Origin: CAYQTO01 sp964420455
GTDB taxonomy: Bacteria; Sumerlaeota; Sumerlaeia; SLMS01
Assembly: GCA_964420455.1 (NCBI GenBank)
Contig: CAYQTO010000026.1
Location: 1-28,535, forward strand
Reading direction: 5' to 3'
DNA: 28,535 nt
Below the pieces are notes generated by a model. It was given only the letters and a program-made list of their open reading frames with translations, was not told the DNA's origin and searched no databases. Shown piece by piece: positions 22,090-28,535 of the stretch. The translations under genes and the position numbers were made by a program. The stretch's first letter is position 1, and each line of letters begins with the position of its first letter.

Positions 22090-22520
22090 TCTTCTTCCTC
22101 CCCGGGGAGGAGGTCACGCTCGGGGCGTCCCTCCCGCTCGATGAAGATGTCGACGATCTTGACGTCGACGGCGGCAAGGTCGAGGCCCGCCATGCGCTCC
22201 ACCGTTTCCTTGACGTGGCGCTGGAGCCGTTCCGCTGTCTCGCGCATCGGCGTCTTGTAGGCCATCTTTACTTCGCAGATGATCGAATACCGGCCCGAGT
22301 CGTTCTGCTGGACAAGGATGCCCTTAACGACCTCCTTGCCGGGGAGGATGTCGGCCATCCAGCTCTTGGAGATGAGGGCCACGCCCTGGACCTCGGCCAC
22401 GGCCATCCCCGCGATCCGTGCGATGACGTCGGGGTTGATGAGGATGCTGCCCGCCTCGGCGCTGGTGGGCGAGTAAAGCTGCATCTGCTTTTGCGGTTCG
22501 GGGAGGTTCGTTTCGGACAT
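22086..22520 (-). CDS. Asp23/Gls24 family envelope stress protein
   Basis: The 144-residue protein has the Asp23 (DUF322) fold: ILINPDVIARIAGMAVAEV (26-44) leading to VALISK, a middle strand VKGILVQ, then YSIICEVKMAYKTPM and the helix RHVKETVERMAGLDLAAVDVKI with closing IVDIFIE. Asp23 proteins form membrane-bound assemblies linked to cell-wall stress in Gram-positives. The N-terminus (SETNLPEPQKQMQL) and acidic C-terminus (PGEEED) are probably disordered. The ATG at 22520 has no clear Shine-Dalgarno sequence. The gene follows accC by 70 bases and overlaps amaP by four, so Asp23 and its anchor are translated together. Confidence 0.9.
   Translation of the reverse strand: MSETNLPEPQKQMQLYSPTSAEAGSILINPDVIARIAGMAVAEVQGVALISKSWMADILPGKEVVKGILVQQNDSGRYSIICEVKMAYKTPMRETAERLQRHVKETVERMAGLDLAAVDVKIVDIFIEREGRPERDLLPGEEED
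22097..22103 (-). promoter_or_regulatory. Strong ribosome binding site before the CTG start of amaP
   Basis: On the minus strand GGGGAGG sits 7 bases before CTG 22089, inside the last codons of the Asp23 gene. It is among the best Shine-Dalgarno sequences in the window and no ATG, GTG or TTG lies at the right distance. Confidence 0.65.
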
Positions 22521-22590
22521 GGCGCTGGGGAGAAAACCTCGCTGAATCTTGAACGAATGGATTAACGGGGAGAGGGCGACGAGCGCGAGT

Positions 22591-23931
22591 CTATTTTTTT
22601 CGGCGCTCGAGGAAGTCGGTCGCCACCCGGCCGGTGCGGAACTCGGCGTCGTCCATCACCTCGAGGTGAAAGGGGATGGTGGTCTTCACGCCCTCGACGA
22701 CGAATTCGTGAAGGGCGCGCTTCATCCGGGCGATTGCCCGGGGCCGGTCCAGATCGTGGACAATCAGCTTGGCAATCATCGAGTCGTAGAAGGGTGGGAT
22801 CGTGTAGTCGGCGTAGCAGGCGGAATCAACACGCACGCCGATGCCCCCGGGGGGAACAAAAGCCGTCACGTGACCGGGCGAGGGCATGAAGTTGCGCGCG
22901 GGGTCCTCCGCATTGATGCGGCATTCGATGGAATGGCCATTCCAGGTGACCTGGTCCTGGCGGAGGCTGAGGGGTTGCCCCGCCGCCGCGAGGATCTGCT
23001 CGCGGACGATGTCGACACCGGTGATCTCCTCGGTGATCGGGTGCTCCACCTGGACGCGGGTGTTCATTTCGATGAAGTAGAAGTTCCCCTTGGGATCGAG
23101 GAGGAACTCGATGGTTCCGGCGCCGACGTAGTCGACGGCGCGGGCGGCTTTCACCGCCGCCTCGCCCATGCGCTCGCGCATTTCCGGGGTGACCACCGGG
23201 CAAGGGGCCTCCTCGATCAGCTTCTGGTGGCGGCGCTGGATCGAGCAGTCCCGCTCGCCGAGGTGAATCACATTTCCATGGCGGTCGCCAATCACCTGGA
23301 TTTCGACGTGTTTGGGGCGCTCCACAAACCTCTCGAGGTAGACCTCGTCGTTATCGAAGGCGCTGAGGGCCTCGCCGGTGGCCGTTTCGAAGGCCTGCTT
23401 GAACCCCTTCTCGGAGGCGACGAGGCGCATGCCCTTTCCGCCGCCGCCGGCGGAGGCCTTGATCATGAGGGGGTAACCGACTCTCGCCGCCTCGGCGAGG
23501 CCGGCGGCAACATCGGCGACGGGACCGTCGGAGCCGGGTACGATCGGACATCCGGCGGCCTTGGCGGTGGCCTTGGCGGTGGACTTGTCTCCCATGCGGC
23601 GAATCGCCTCCGCCGAGGGGCCGATGAAGGTAATGTTGCACTCGGCGCAGATTTCCGCGAAGCGGGCGTTTTCCGCCAGGAAGCCGTAGCCCGGGTGAAT
23701 GGCGTCGGCGCCGGTGACCTCGGCGGCGGAAATGATGCGGGCGATGTTGAGGTAACTCTGGGTGCCGGGGGGCGGCCCGATGCAAATCGCCTCGTCCGCT
23801 GCATGAACATGGAAGGCGAACTTGTCCGCCTCGCTGTAGACGGCCACCGTGGCGATGCCGAGTTCCCGGCAGGCGCGGATGATCCGAAGGGCAATCTCCC
23901 CCCGGTTGGCAATCAGCACTTTCTTGATCAC
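22591..23931 (-). CDS. accC: Acetyl-CoA carboxylase, biotin carboxylase subunit
   Basis: AccC carboxylates the biotin of AccB with bicarbonate and ATP, the first half-reaction of fatty-acid synthesis. The 446-residue length matches (E. coli 449). Motifs in order: KKVLIANRGEIALRI at 3-17, HPGYGFLAEN, GDKSTAK, the ATP-grasp loop SAGGGGKGMRL, ERDCSIQRRHQK, and the catalytic EMNTRVQVEHPITE with its Glu, Asn and Arg. The C-terminal domain has ECRINAEDP. GTG at 23931 gives the standard N-terminus. It follows accB after 10 bases. The last coding bases hold an A7 run (ERRKK then TAG). accA and accD are not in the window. Confidence 0.97.
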   Translation of the reverse strand: MIKKVLIANRGEIALRIIRACRELGIATVAVYSEADKFAFHVHAADEAICIGPPPGTQSYLNIARIISAAEVTGADAIHPGYGFLAENARFAEICAECNITFIGPSAEAIRRMGDKSTAKATAKAAGCPIVPGSDGPVADVAAGLAEAARVGYPLMIKASAGGGGKGMRLVASEKGFKQAFETATGEALSAFDNDEVYLERFVERPKHVEIQVIGDRHGNVIHLGERDCSIQRRHQKLIEEAPCPVVTPEMRERMGEAAVKAARAVDYVGAGTIEFLLDPKGNFYFIEMNTRVQVEHPITEEITGVDIVREQILAAAGQPLSLRQDQVTWNGHSIECRINAEDPARNFMPSPGHVTAFVPPGGIGVRVDSACYADYTIPPFYDSMIAKLIVHDLDRPRAIARMKRALHEFVVEGVKTTIPFHLEVMDDAEFRTGRVATDFLERRKK

Positions 23932-23941
23932 GGGGTGGGGC

Positions 23942-24448
23942 TCAGCTCGTTTCGATGAGGAAAAGCGTTTGGCCGTACTCGACCGGTTGGGCGTTCTCGA
24001 CGACGATCTTGCGAATGATCCCGCGCATCTCGGCCTTGATCTCGTTCATCAGCTTCATCGCTTCGACGATGCAGAGGACCGTGTCCTCGTCGACCTTGTC
24101 GCCGATTTCAACGAAGGGCTTCGCGCCTGGGGAGGGAGCGCGATAAAGGGTGCCGACCATGGGAGAGACAATGCGCTTGAGGTTGGGGTCATCCTCGGGA
24201 GCGGCGCCGGGAGTGGAGGAGGTGGCGGCGACGGTGGACGGGGTGTCGCCAGGGCGGGGCAGGGGCGGTGGGGATGCAAGGGCGGGAGCCGGCGCGGGGA
24301 CGCGGTGGGACGAGACAATGCGAAGGCGCGTGCCCCCCTGCTCGAGTTCGAATTCCTCAATCCCACGGGCGTGGATCACATCGATCAGCTTTTCAATGTC
24401 TTCCCGGGTCAGGTTGTCGCCGGGGCTATCGCTCTTGCGGGCGGGCAT
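23942..24448 (-). CDS. accB: Biotin carboxyl carrier protein of acetyl-CoA carboxylase
   Basis: AccB carries biotin between the biotin carboxylase and the carboxyltransferase. The 168-residue protein has the N-terminal helix LTREDIEKLIDVIHARGIEEF (from 13) and beta segment GGTRLRIV. A Pro/Ala-rich flexible linker (50-86) follows, then the biotinyl domain (about 93-168). The biotinylation site is Lys132 in VEAMKLMN, the usual E-A-M-K-M/L motif, and the thumb-bearing region SPMVGT..RAPSPGAKPF is present. The ATG at 24448 has GAAGGGG 8 bases upstream. A start eleven codons earlier (24481) is open but has no ribosome binding site. It is the first gene of the long minus-strand run. Confidence 0.96.
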   Translation of the reverse strand: MPARKSDSPGDNLTREDIEKLIDVIHARGIEEFELEQGGTRLRIVSSHRVPAPAPALASPPPLPRPGDTPSTVAATSSTPGAAPEDDPNLKRIVSPMVGTLYRAPSPGAKPFVEIGDKVDEDTVLCIVEAMKLMNEIKAEMRGIIRKIVVENAQPVEYGQTLFLIETS

Positions 24449-24718
24449 GCGGACCCCTTCGCGTGATGGGAGTCTGGGCATCGGCCGTGGCGGTGGCGGG
24501 ATGCCAATGCCGGATTGTAGACCGAGGAGGACGGTGCGGTTTGGCCCGGATTCAGGGCAAGAGTTTTCCCGGCAAGGGGCGCCGGGGCGCCGAAAGCCTT
24601 GACCGGCCTTTGGCGCCTTCTACCTTTTCCGTGAAATGCGTCACCATCGCCCGTCCGCCACGCGGAATCAGCCACCGCTCCGCGACGGTCGCCATGCGCC
24701 CCCAGGAGCCCCGATTCC
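24449..24718. other. Divergent intergenic region between accB and the DUF3352-like gene
   Basis: These 270 bases separate divergent starts and must hold promoters for both sides. The accB side has the -10-like TACAAT listed separately. On the plus strand a TTGACC with TACCTT 16 bases downstream lies near 24600-24630, roughly 90 bases before the ATG; it is weak. No RNA gene, riboswitch core or small ORF was recognised. Confidence 0.4.
24514..24519 (-). promoter_or_regulatory. Possible -10 element of the accB operon
   Basis: TACAAT on the minus strand would place the transcript start near 24507 and leave a 5' leader of about 60 bases. No recognisable -35 hexamer sits at 16-18 bases, so an extended or activator-dependent promoter would be needed. 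Confidence 0.35.
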
Positions 24719-26425
24719 ATGAACCGCATCCGCACCCGGCTGGCCGCCTTGGGCCTCGCACTCGGAGCCGTCCTGTTCTCGCCCACCGGCGTCAGCGGCC
24801 GCCAGCTGGCCGTCGGCGGGACCACCCCCGCCAACCCCACGCTGGTCATCAGTCTCCCCAACGCCCCCGAATTCTGGTCGGAACTCATGGATTCGCCCGT
24901 CGGGCCCCTCGCCTTCGGCAATCTCCGTCTTCCCGGCCTCGCCACCCTGTCCCCCTCCTCCATCGAGGAAATCGAGTCCGAGCTCGGATTCTCCCTCGCC
25001 GTCGGCGACCTTATGACGCGGACCATCGAGGGCCTGGACTTCTACATGGTCGAGAACGAGGCCTATCCGGTGTTCCTCGTGAACATGGCGTTCCGGGATG
25101 TGAACGCGCCGGGCCGGATCCTGGCCCAGGTCCAGAAGGAGGCCAGTTCGGCAACGGGCAACGCCTCGGGCATCGCCGCCAGCACCGTCGTCACCCAACA
25201 GACGCCTACCGGCGGCGAGTTGGTTTCGCTTCCAGCCTTTGAAATGTTCCTGCGCGCCGAGGGCAACGTCCTGACCTGGACGAACGATCGCGGGGCCATG
25301 GACACCTCCGCCGCCAATGCGGGCGCCGCCCTCTTTGAGTCCGAGTATTTCCAGCGGGCGATGACCAACCTCGAGGGTGAACCCAGCCACCTTTGGCTCT
25401 TTGGGGAACTCAACACACTGACCGAGCACCTTGAGGGAGGTGTTTTCACCCCCCAGGCCAGCTCCGTCGCCCCGCTTTCCGACTTCACCGCCTCCATGAA
25501 GTTTTTCGTCGGCGAGGACCATTTGAAGCTGGCGAGCTTTACCCACCAGGACGACATGGCGATTTCGCAGCGCCTTTACACCATGACGGCGCCGCCACCG
25601 GACGAGGTCGGCATCTTCAAGTACTTTCCGGGCGAGGCCCTCGGGGCGTTTGGCACAAACCATTTTGACGGCATCGCGCTCCTGGATTCGTTCGTCGCGC
25701 AGGTGCAGGAGATGCCCAATCTCCCCGTGGGGGCGGACCAGATTGAACGACAGATCACGGCGAGCCGCGCCCAGCTCGGCTTCGACATCCGGACCGATCT
25801 CCTTGGCAACCTGGGGCCGGACCTCGGGATTTCCCTCAATGGCGTGGCCCCGGCCACGGCCGGAATCCCCGACGTCGACCTGTTGTTCGTCTGCGGGATC
25901 CGGGACACCACCCGCTTTCGTAACGTGCTCAACGTGCTGGACCGGACCCTGAACCAGTTCTTCGCTCCTCCCCCGCCCCAGGACGGGTCTCCCCGCCCAT
26001 CGATCACACGCCGGGAAACGCATGGAGGAACCGAGGTTGTTTCCTATGAGATTCCCGCTGCCGAGGGGGTGACCCTCGCTCCTGCCTACGCGGTGACCCC
26101 CGGCGGGATGTTCCTGCTCGGGCTGAAGGCCGATACGGTGAAGGGGGCTCTCGACATGGCGGGCAACGGGGGCGGCGGCTTTCTCGCAAGCCCCACCATT
26201 GCCCAGTCCCTCGAACAAACGACACCGATGCGCAATTCGCTCTTCATCCTGCCGGTGCCGCGACTGCTCGACCTCGTGAACACGGGAATGGCCCTGGGCG
26301 GCGTTTCGCCCGACTCCGCCGAGGCCGCCAATGCCAACGCGCTCCTCGAGGCGATCAAGACTGTCGTCATTTCCACGACCTACGGCAACGGGGGGCGCCT
26401 CCAGGAAATCCTCGTCCAGATGTGA
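24719..26425 (+). CDS. Exported DUF3352-like protein
   Basis: The 568-residue protein has a signal peptide (about 1-27, RIRTRLAALGLALGAVLF then VSG). The body alternates beta-rich and helical segments in the way of DUF3352 proteins, which are common in Planctomycetes and cyanobacteria. Resembling elements are the strand after LVISLPNAPEFW at 42-53, FYMVENEAYPVFLVNM, and the signature-like DLLGNLGPDLGISLNG in the second half. No catalytic motif is visible; the family is of unknown function and probably periplasmic. The start ATG at 24719 has AGGAG about 8 bases upstream. It ends at a strong terminator before the GT-C gene. Assignment to DUF3352 is from pattern memory and only moderately sure. 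Confidence 0.62.
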   Translation: MNRIRTRLAALGLALGAVLFSPTGVSGRQLAVGGTTPANPTLVISLPNAPEFWSELMDSPVGPLAFGNLRLPGLATLSPSSIEEIESELGFSLAVGDLMTRTIEGLDFYMVENEAYPVFLVNMAFRDVNAPGRILAQVQKEASSATGNASGIAASTVVTQQTPTGGELVSLPAFEMFLRAEGNVLTWTNDRGAMDTSAANAGAALFESEYFQRAMTNLEGEPSHLWLFGELNTLTEHLEGGVFTPQASSVAPLSDFTASMKFFVGEDHLKLASFTHQDDMAISQRLYTMTAPPPDEVGIFKYFPGEALGAFGTNHFDGIALLDSFVAQVQEMPNLPVGADQIERQITASRAQLGFDIRTDLLGNLGPDLGISLNGVAPATAGIPDVDLLFVCGIRDTTRFRNVLNVLDRTLNQFFAPPPPQDGSPRPSITRRETHGGTEVVSYEIPAAEGVTLAPAYAVTPGGMFLLGLKADTVKGALDMAGNGGGGFLASPTIAQSLEQTTPMRNSLFILPVPRLLDLVNTGMALGGVSPDSAEAANANALLEAIKTVVISTTYGNGGRLQEILVQM

Positions 26426-26455
26426 TCGGTCTCCCGACGATGGTGTCCAAAGCCA

Positions 26456-26490
26456 CCCCGGCCGGTTCCCCGGCCGGGGTTGTCCTTCCT
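26456..26490 (+). terminator. Rho-independent terminator after the DUF3352-like gene
   Basis: A perfect 10-bp GC stem (26456-26465 with 26470-26479) with TTCC loop is followed by TTGTCCTTCCT. It begins 31 bases after the stop codon. A second, imperfect copy of the GGTTCCCCGG loop region follows at about 26491-26507. Confidence 0.68.
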
Positions 26491-26522
26491 GGCGGTTCCC
26501 CGGCGGGAGATCTCCTCCGCCA

Positions 26523-28322
26523 ATGATGCACGTGCTCCTGAGCATCGCGCTGCCCGCGCTGGCGTGGTTCGCGGGGAGGGGAGTGCTTGCCCTGGTCCGT
26601 TGGCGGGATGACGCCGCGCCGCCGTGGTGGTCCGTCGGCCTGGTGCCGTTCGTGGTCGGCTGCGCGTGGCTGGCGTTTGCCTTCGCGGTGGTTGGGCATG
26701 TGCGGCTGGATGGGGTGACGATGACCGCGGTGGCGGTGGCGAGCGGACTGCCGGCCCTCCGCCAACGGTTTCCCCGACCCCCGGTGGGCATCCGCCCTTC
26801 CGTCCTTGTCTATACACTGGCCGTTGCCATTCCCGCCGTGCTGGGCCTGCTGGGCGTCCTCACGCCGGAGGTCCGCCACGACCCCCTCTTCTATCATACG
26901 CAGGTGCCCCAGCTCTGGTTGAACTTTGGCCGCATGGTCGAGGTGCCGGAGAACGGCCACTCCTACTTTCCGTACGGCTTCGAGATGTTGTACGCGTGGG
27001 GGCTGGCGCTGGGATCCGACAGCGCGGCGAAGTCGTTTCATTGGCTGGCGGGGCTGGCGGCGGCGGGGGCGGCGGGGCGCCTTGGCCAGGTGGCCGGAGG
27101 TTCCGCCTGGCCAGCGGCGGCCTTCTTCTACGCCATGCCCTTCATCGTCTATCTCTCGACGACGACGTATATCGACCTGGCGACGGGGATGTACGGGTTA
27201 ACGGCGCTGGCGGTGGCCTTTGGGGCGGGCGGGGAAAGGGTTACGCTCCGGATGCTGCTGTTCGGCGTGCTCACCGGATCGGCCATGGCCACGAAGTACA
27301 CCGCGTGGCCTATCGTGGGGGTCCCGTTTGGGGTTCTGGCGCTGGGGTGGTTGTGGCGCAGGCCGGCGTTGCTGGCGGGCGTGGGCGTGGCGACCCTGGT
27401 GCCGCTCGCGCCCTGGGTGATTCGCAACGTGGTGTTTGTCGGGAATCCGGTGGCGCCTCTGATGGTCTCGGTCTTCGGTCCGCAATCCGCGTTCGAGACC
27501 GGCCTTGCAGGTCGGTTTGATTCCTTTGCCGGCGAGGGGTTCTCCGCGGGCACGCTGGTCCGGGCTCCGGTCGGATACGCCACCCATCTTCTCGGGCAAA
27601 AGTATGTGCTGTCGCTGCTGGGTCTGGTGGCCGGCGGCGTGTTGCTGATGGCGCCGGGGGGGAAGAGGCCGCGTGCCGTGGCGGTATTGGCAGGCCTCCT
27701 GGCGGGGATGTTTCTGATGGCGGCGTGGCTGACACGGGGGCATCCGGACGGGCGGTACGACCTGACGTCGATGGGCGTGGGGGCGGTGTTGGTGGCGGTG
27801 GGGATGGACCGACTCCGGATGGCCCGGCCGGGGGGGGTCGCCCGGTTGCTCGGGCCGTTGCTGGCGGTGGGGCTGTCGGCCTCGGCGGTGCGCGACGCCT
27901 TCCGTCATCAGGCGGACCTCGGCGAGCGCTGGTGGCCGGTGCTCGACACGGAATCGAGGCGCGCCTACCTGGTGGAACGCAACGCCGTGCCGGAGGGTTT
28001 CTTCGCCATGGAGGCGGCGCTGCGCGAGGCGGGCGCCGGGCGGGTGATTGGGCACGGGTATCCATCGCAGTTCCGGTACTGGACGTGGATTCAGGGGCTG
28101 CGGAACGAGCCTTTGGAGCGTGCCGGGGGGCCGGACGCCCAGCCGGAGGACATCGCGGCGGCACTGGCCGCGATGGGGGTGACCCATCTGGTCGAACCCC
28201 TCGCGCACAATCCCGGTTTCGAGGAAGAGTCGTGGCGACAGTTCGTGAGCGAATGCCTGAAGATCGAGGGCGTGTTCCCCCAGGCGGGAGGCCGCCCCCT
28301 CTCCCGCCTGAGCCCGGAGTGA
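26523..28322 (+). CDS. GT-C membrane glycosyltransferase (GT39/RgtA-like)
   Basis: The 599-residue protein has about 10-12 hydrophobic helices over residues 1-470 and a soluble C-terminal part. The first long periplasmic loop carries EVRHDPLFYHTQVPQLWL from 116, with His119-Asp120, followed by NGHSYFPYGFEMLYAW. This H-D..xYH..(L/V)P..W..G....P...S.FP pattern marks dolichyl- or polyprenyl-phosphate-dependent sugar transferases of the GT-C fold. Substrate and acceptor are unknown. ATG at 26523 (MMHVL) is the first start before the first helix; an earlier in-frame extension would run back through the terminator and the preceding gene. It is only distantly like the GT-C protein at 13978-15624. 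Confidence 0.78.
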   Translation: MMHVLLSIALPALAWFAGRGVLALVRWRDDAAPPWWSVGLVPFVVGCAWLAFAFAVVGHVRLDGVTMTAVAVASGLPALRQRFPRPPVGIRPSVLVYTLAVAIPAVLGLLGVLTPEVRHDPLFYHTQVPQLWLNFGRMVEVPENGHSYFPYGFEMLYAWGLALGSDSAAKSFHWLAGLAAAGAAGRLGQVAGGSAWPAAAFFYAMPFIVYLSTTTYIDLATGMYGLTALAVAFGAGGERVTLRMLLFGVLTGSAMATKYTAWPIVGVPFGVLALGWLWRRPALLAGVGVATLVPLAPWVIRNVVFVGNPVAPLMVSVFGPQSAFETGLAGRFDSFAGEGFSAGTLVRAPVGYATHLLGQKYVLSLLGLVAGGVLLMAPGGKRPRAVAVLAGLLAGMFLMAAWLTRGHPDGRYDLTSMGVGAVLVAVGMDRLRMARPGGVARLLGPLLAVGLSASAVRDAFRHQADLGERWWPVLDTESRRAYLVERNAVPEGFFAMEAALREAGAGRVIGHGYPSQFRYWTWIQGLRNEPLERAGGPDAQPEDIAAALAAMGVTHLVEPLAHNPGFEEESWRQFVSECLKIEGVFPQAGGRPLSRLSPE

Positions 28323-28438
28323 CCCTGGACCCTACAGAATCCCTTGCGCTGGTGCCTCCCTGCTCACTCCTACATGCAGCATCAGCAACATCGGGACTTT
28401 TCTCCCGGCACCCATTTCCAATAGGAAAGGACGGACGC

Positions 28439-28535
28439 ATGAAGAAAGCGCTCCTCGCCCTCACCTCGGCCGTTGCCCTCACCATGACCGCCGGATGCAC
28501 GTTTCACGGCGGGACGGACCTGAGCGACGTTGCCA
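28439..28535 (+). CDS. Lipoprotein, N-terminal fragment (cut by window edge)
   Basis: The visible 32 residues are a lipoprotein signal peptide: MKKALLALTSAVALTMTAGC, with Cys20 as the lipidation site in lipobox TAGC, followed by TFHGGTDLSD. ATG at 28439 has AAAGGA about 9 bases upstream. The mature protein lies beyond the window and cannot be identified. It lies 116 bases after the GT-C gene. Confidence 0.75.
   Translation, partial: MKKALLALTSAVALTMTAGCTFHGGTDLSDVA

Noticed and set aside
22590..22600. Programmed frameshift at the A7 run near the end of accC
   Set aside because: The run lies at the last two codons just before the stop and leads to no extended frame of interest.
2101..26815. 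Apparent preference for TAT over TAC before Thr codons (for example GTC TAT ACN)
   Set aside because: Six of six Val-Tyr-Thr sites use TAT, but other Tyr-Thr sites are mixed (about ten TAT to six TAC overall), so the sample is too small to claim a bias.

Overview
The window is GC-rich (roughly two thirds G+C by eye) bacterial chromosome, densely coding. It contains core metabolic genes and several genes I cannot name, with no phage, IS, CRISPR, tRNA or rRNA signature. A heptose-phosphate adenylyltransferase, several exported or lipid-anchored proteins and two GT-C membrane glycosyltransferases suggest a diderm bacterium. Three features point away from a well-studied Proteobacterium: a carAB pair with the sequence signatures of Bacteroidetes and eukaryotic CAD/CPS1 enzymes, an Asp23-AmaP pair, and a golvesin-type secreted protein. 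An uncultivated phylum (for example Sumerlaeota, Hydrogenedentota or another PVC/FCB-like lineage) would fit, but the sequence alone does not decide it. One run of 10 Ns shows that this is an assembly scaffold.

Layout. (1) 1-4820, minus strand: a secreted golvesin-domain protein, a 79-residue unknown protein, a TrmD with a long C-terminal extension, a coiled-coil lipoprotein with a transmembrane helix and very acidic tail, a strong terminator, and the first half of purA running off the left edge. (2) 5036-13974, plus strand: carA and carB (carbamoyl phosphate for pyrimidines and arginine), a 1026-residue unknown helical protein interrupted by the N gap, and sucC without an adjacent sucD. (3) 13978-24448, minus strand: a long gene run read from accB leftwards. 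It holds accB-accC (acetyl-CoA carboxylase, first half-reaction), Asp23 and its membrane anchor AmaP, a heptose adenylyltransferase, and a VanZ-like protein. After a 104-bp gap come a GHL10-like glycosidase-related protein, tadA, an orphan sigma-54 response regulator, an acylphosphatase, a NodB-type polysaccharide deacetylase and a GT-C glycosyltransferase. Six junctions in this run are 4-base overlaps of start and stop codons and a seventh shares one base, so translation is probably coupled. (4) 24719-28535, plus strand: a secreted DUF3352-like protein, a terminator, a second GT-C membrane protein and the start of a lipoprotein.

Together the minus-strand run links fatty-acid synthesis, envelope stress-type proteins, LPS-core heptose activation and extracellular polysaccharide modification, so it reads as an envelope-biogenesis locus. 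The observations most worth following are the unknown 1026-residue protein with an internal duplication, whose N gap is probably spurious; the lipoprotein that could bridge both membranes; the CAD-like carAB; and a probable CTG start for AmaP.
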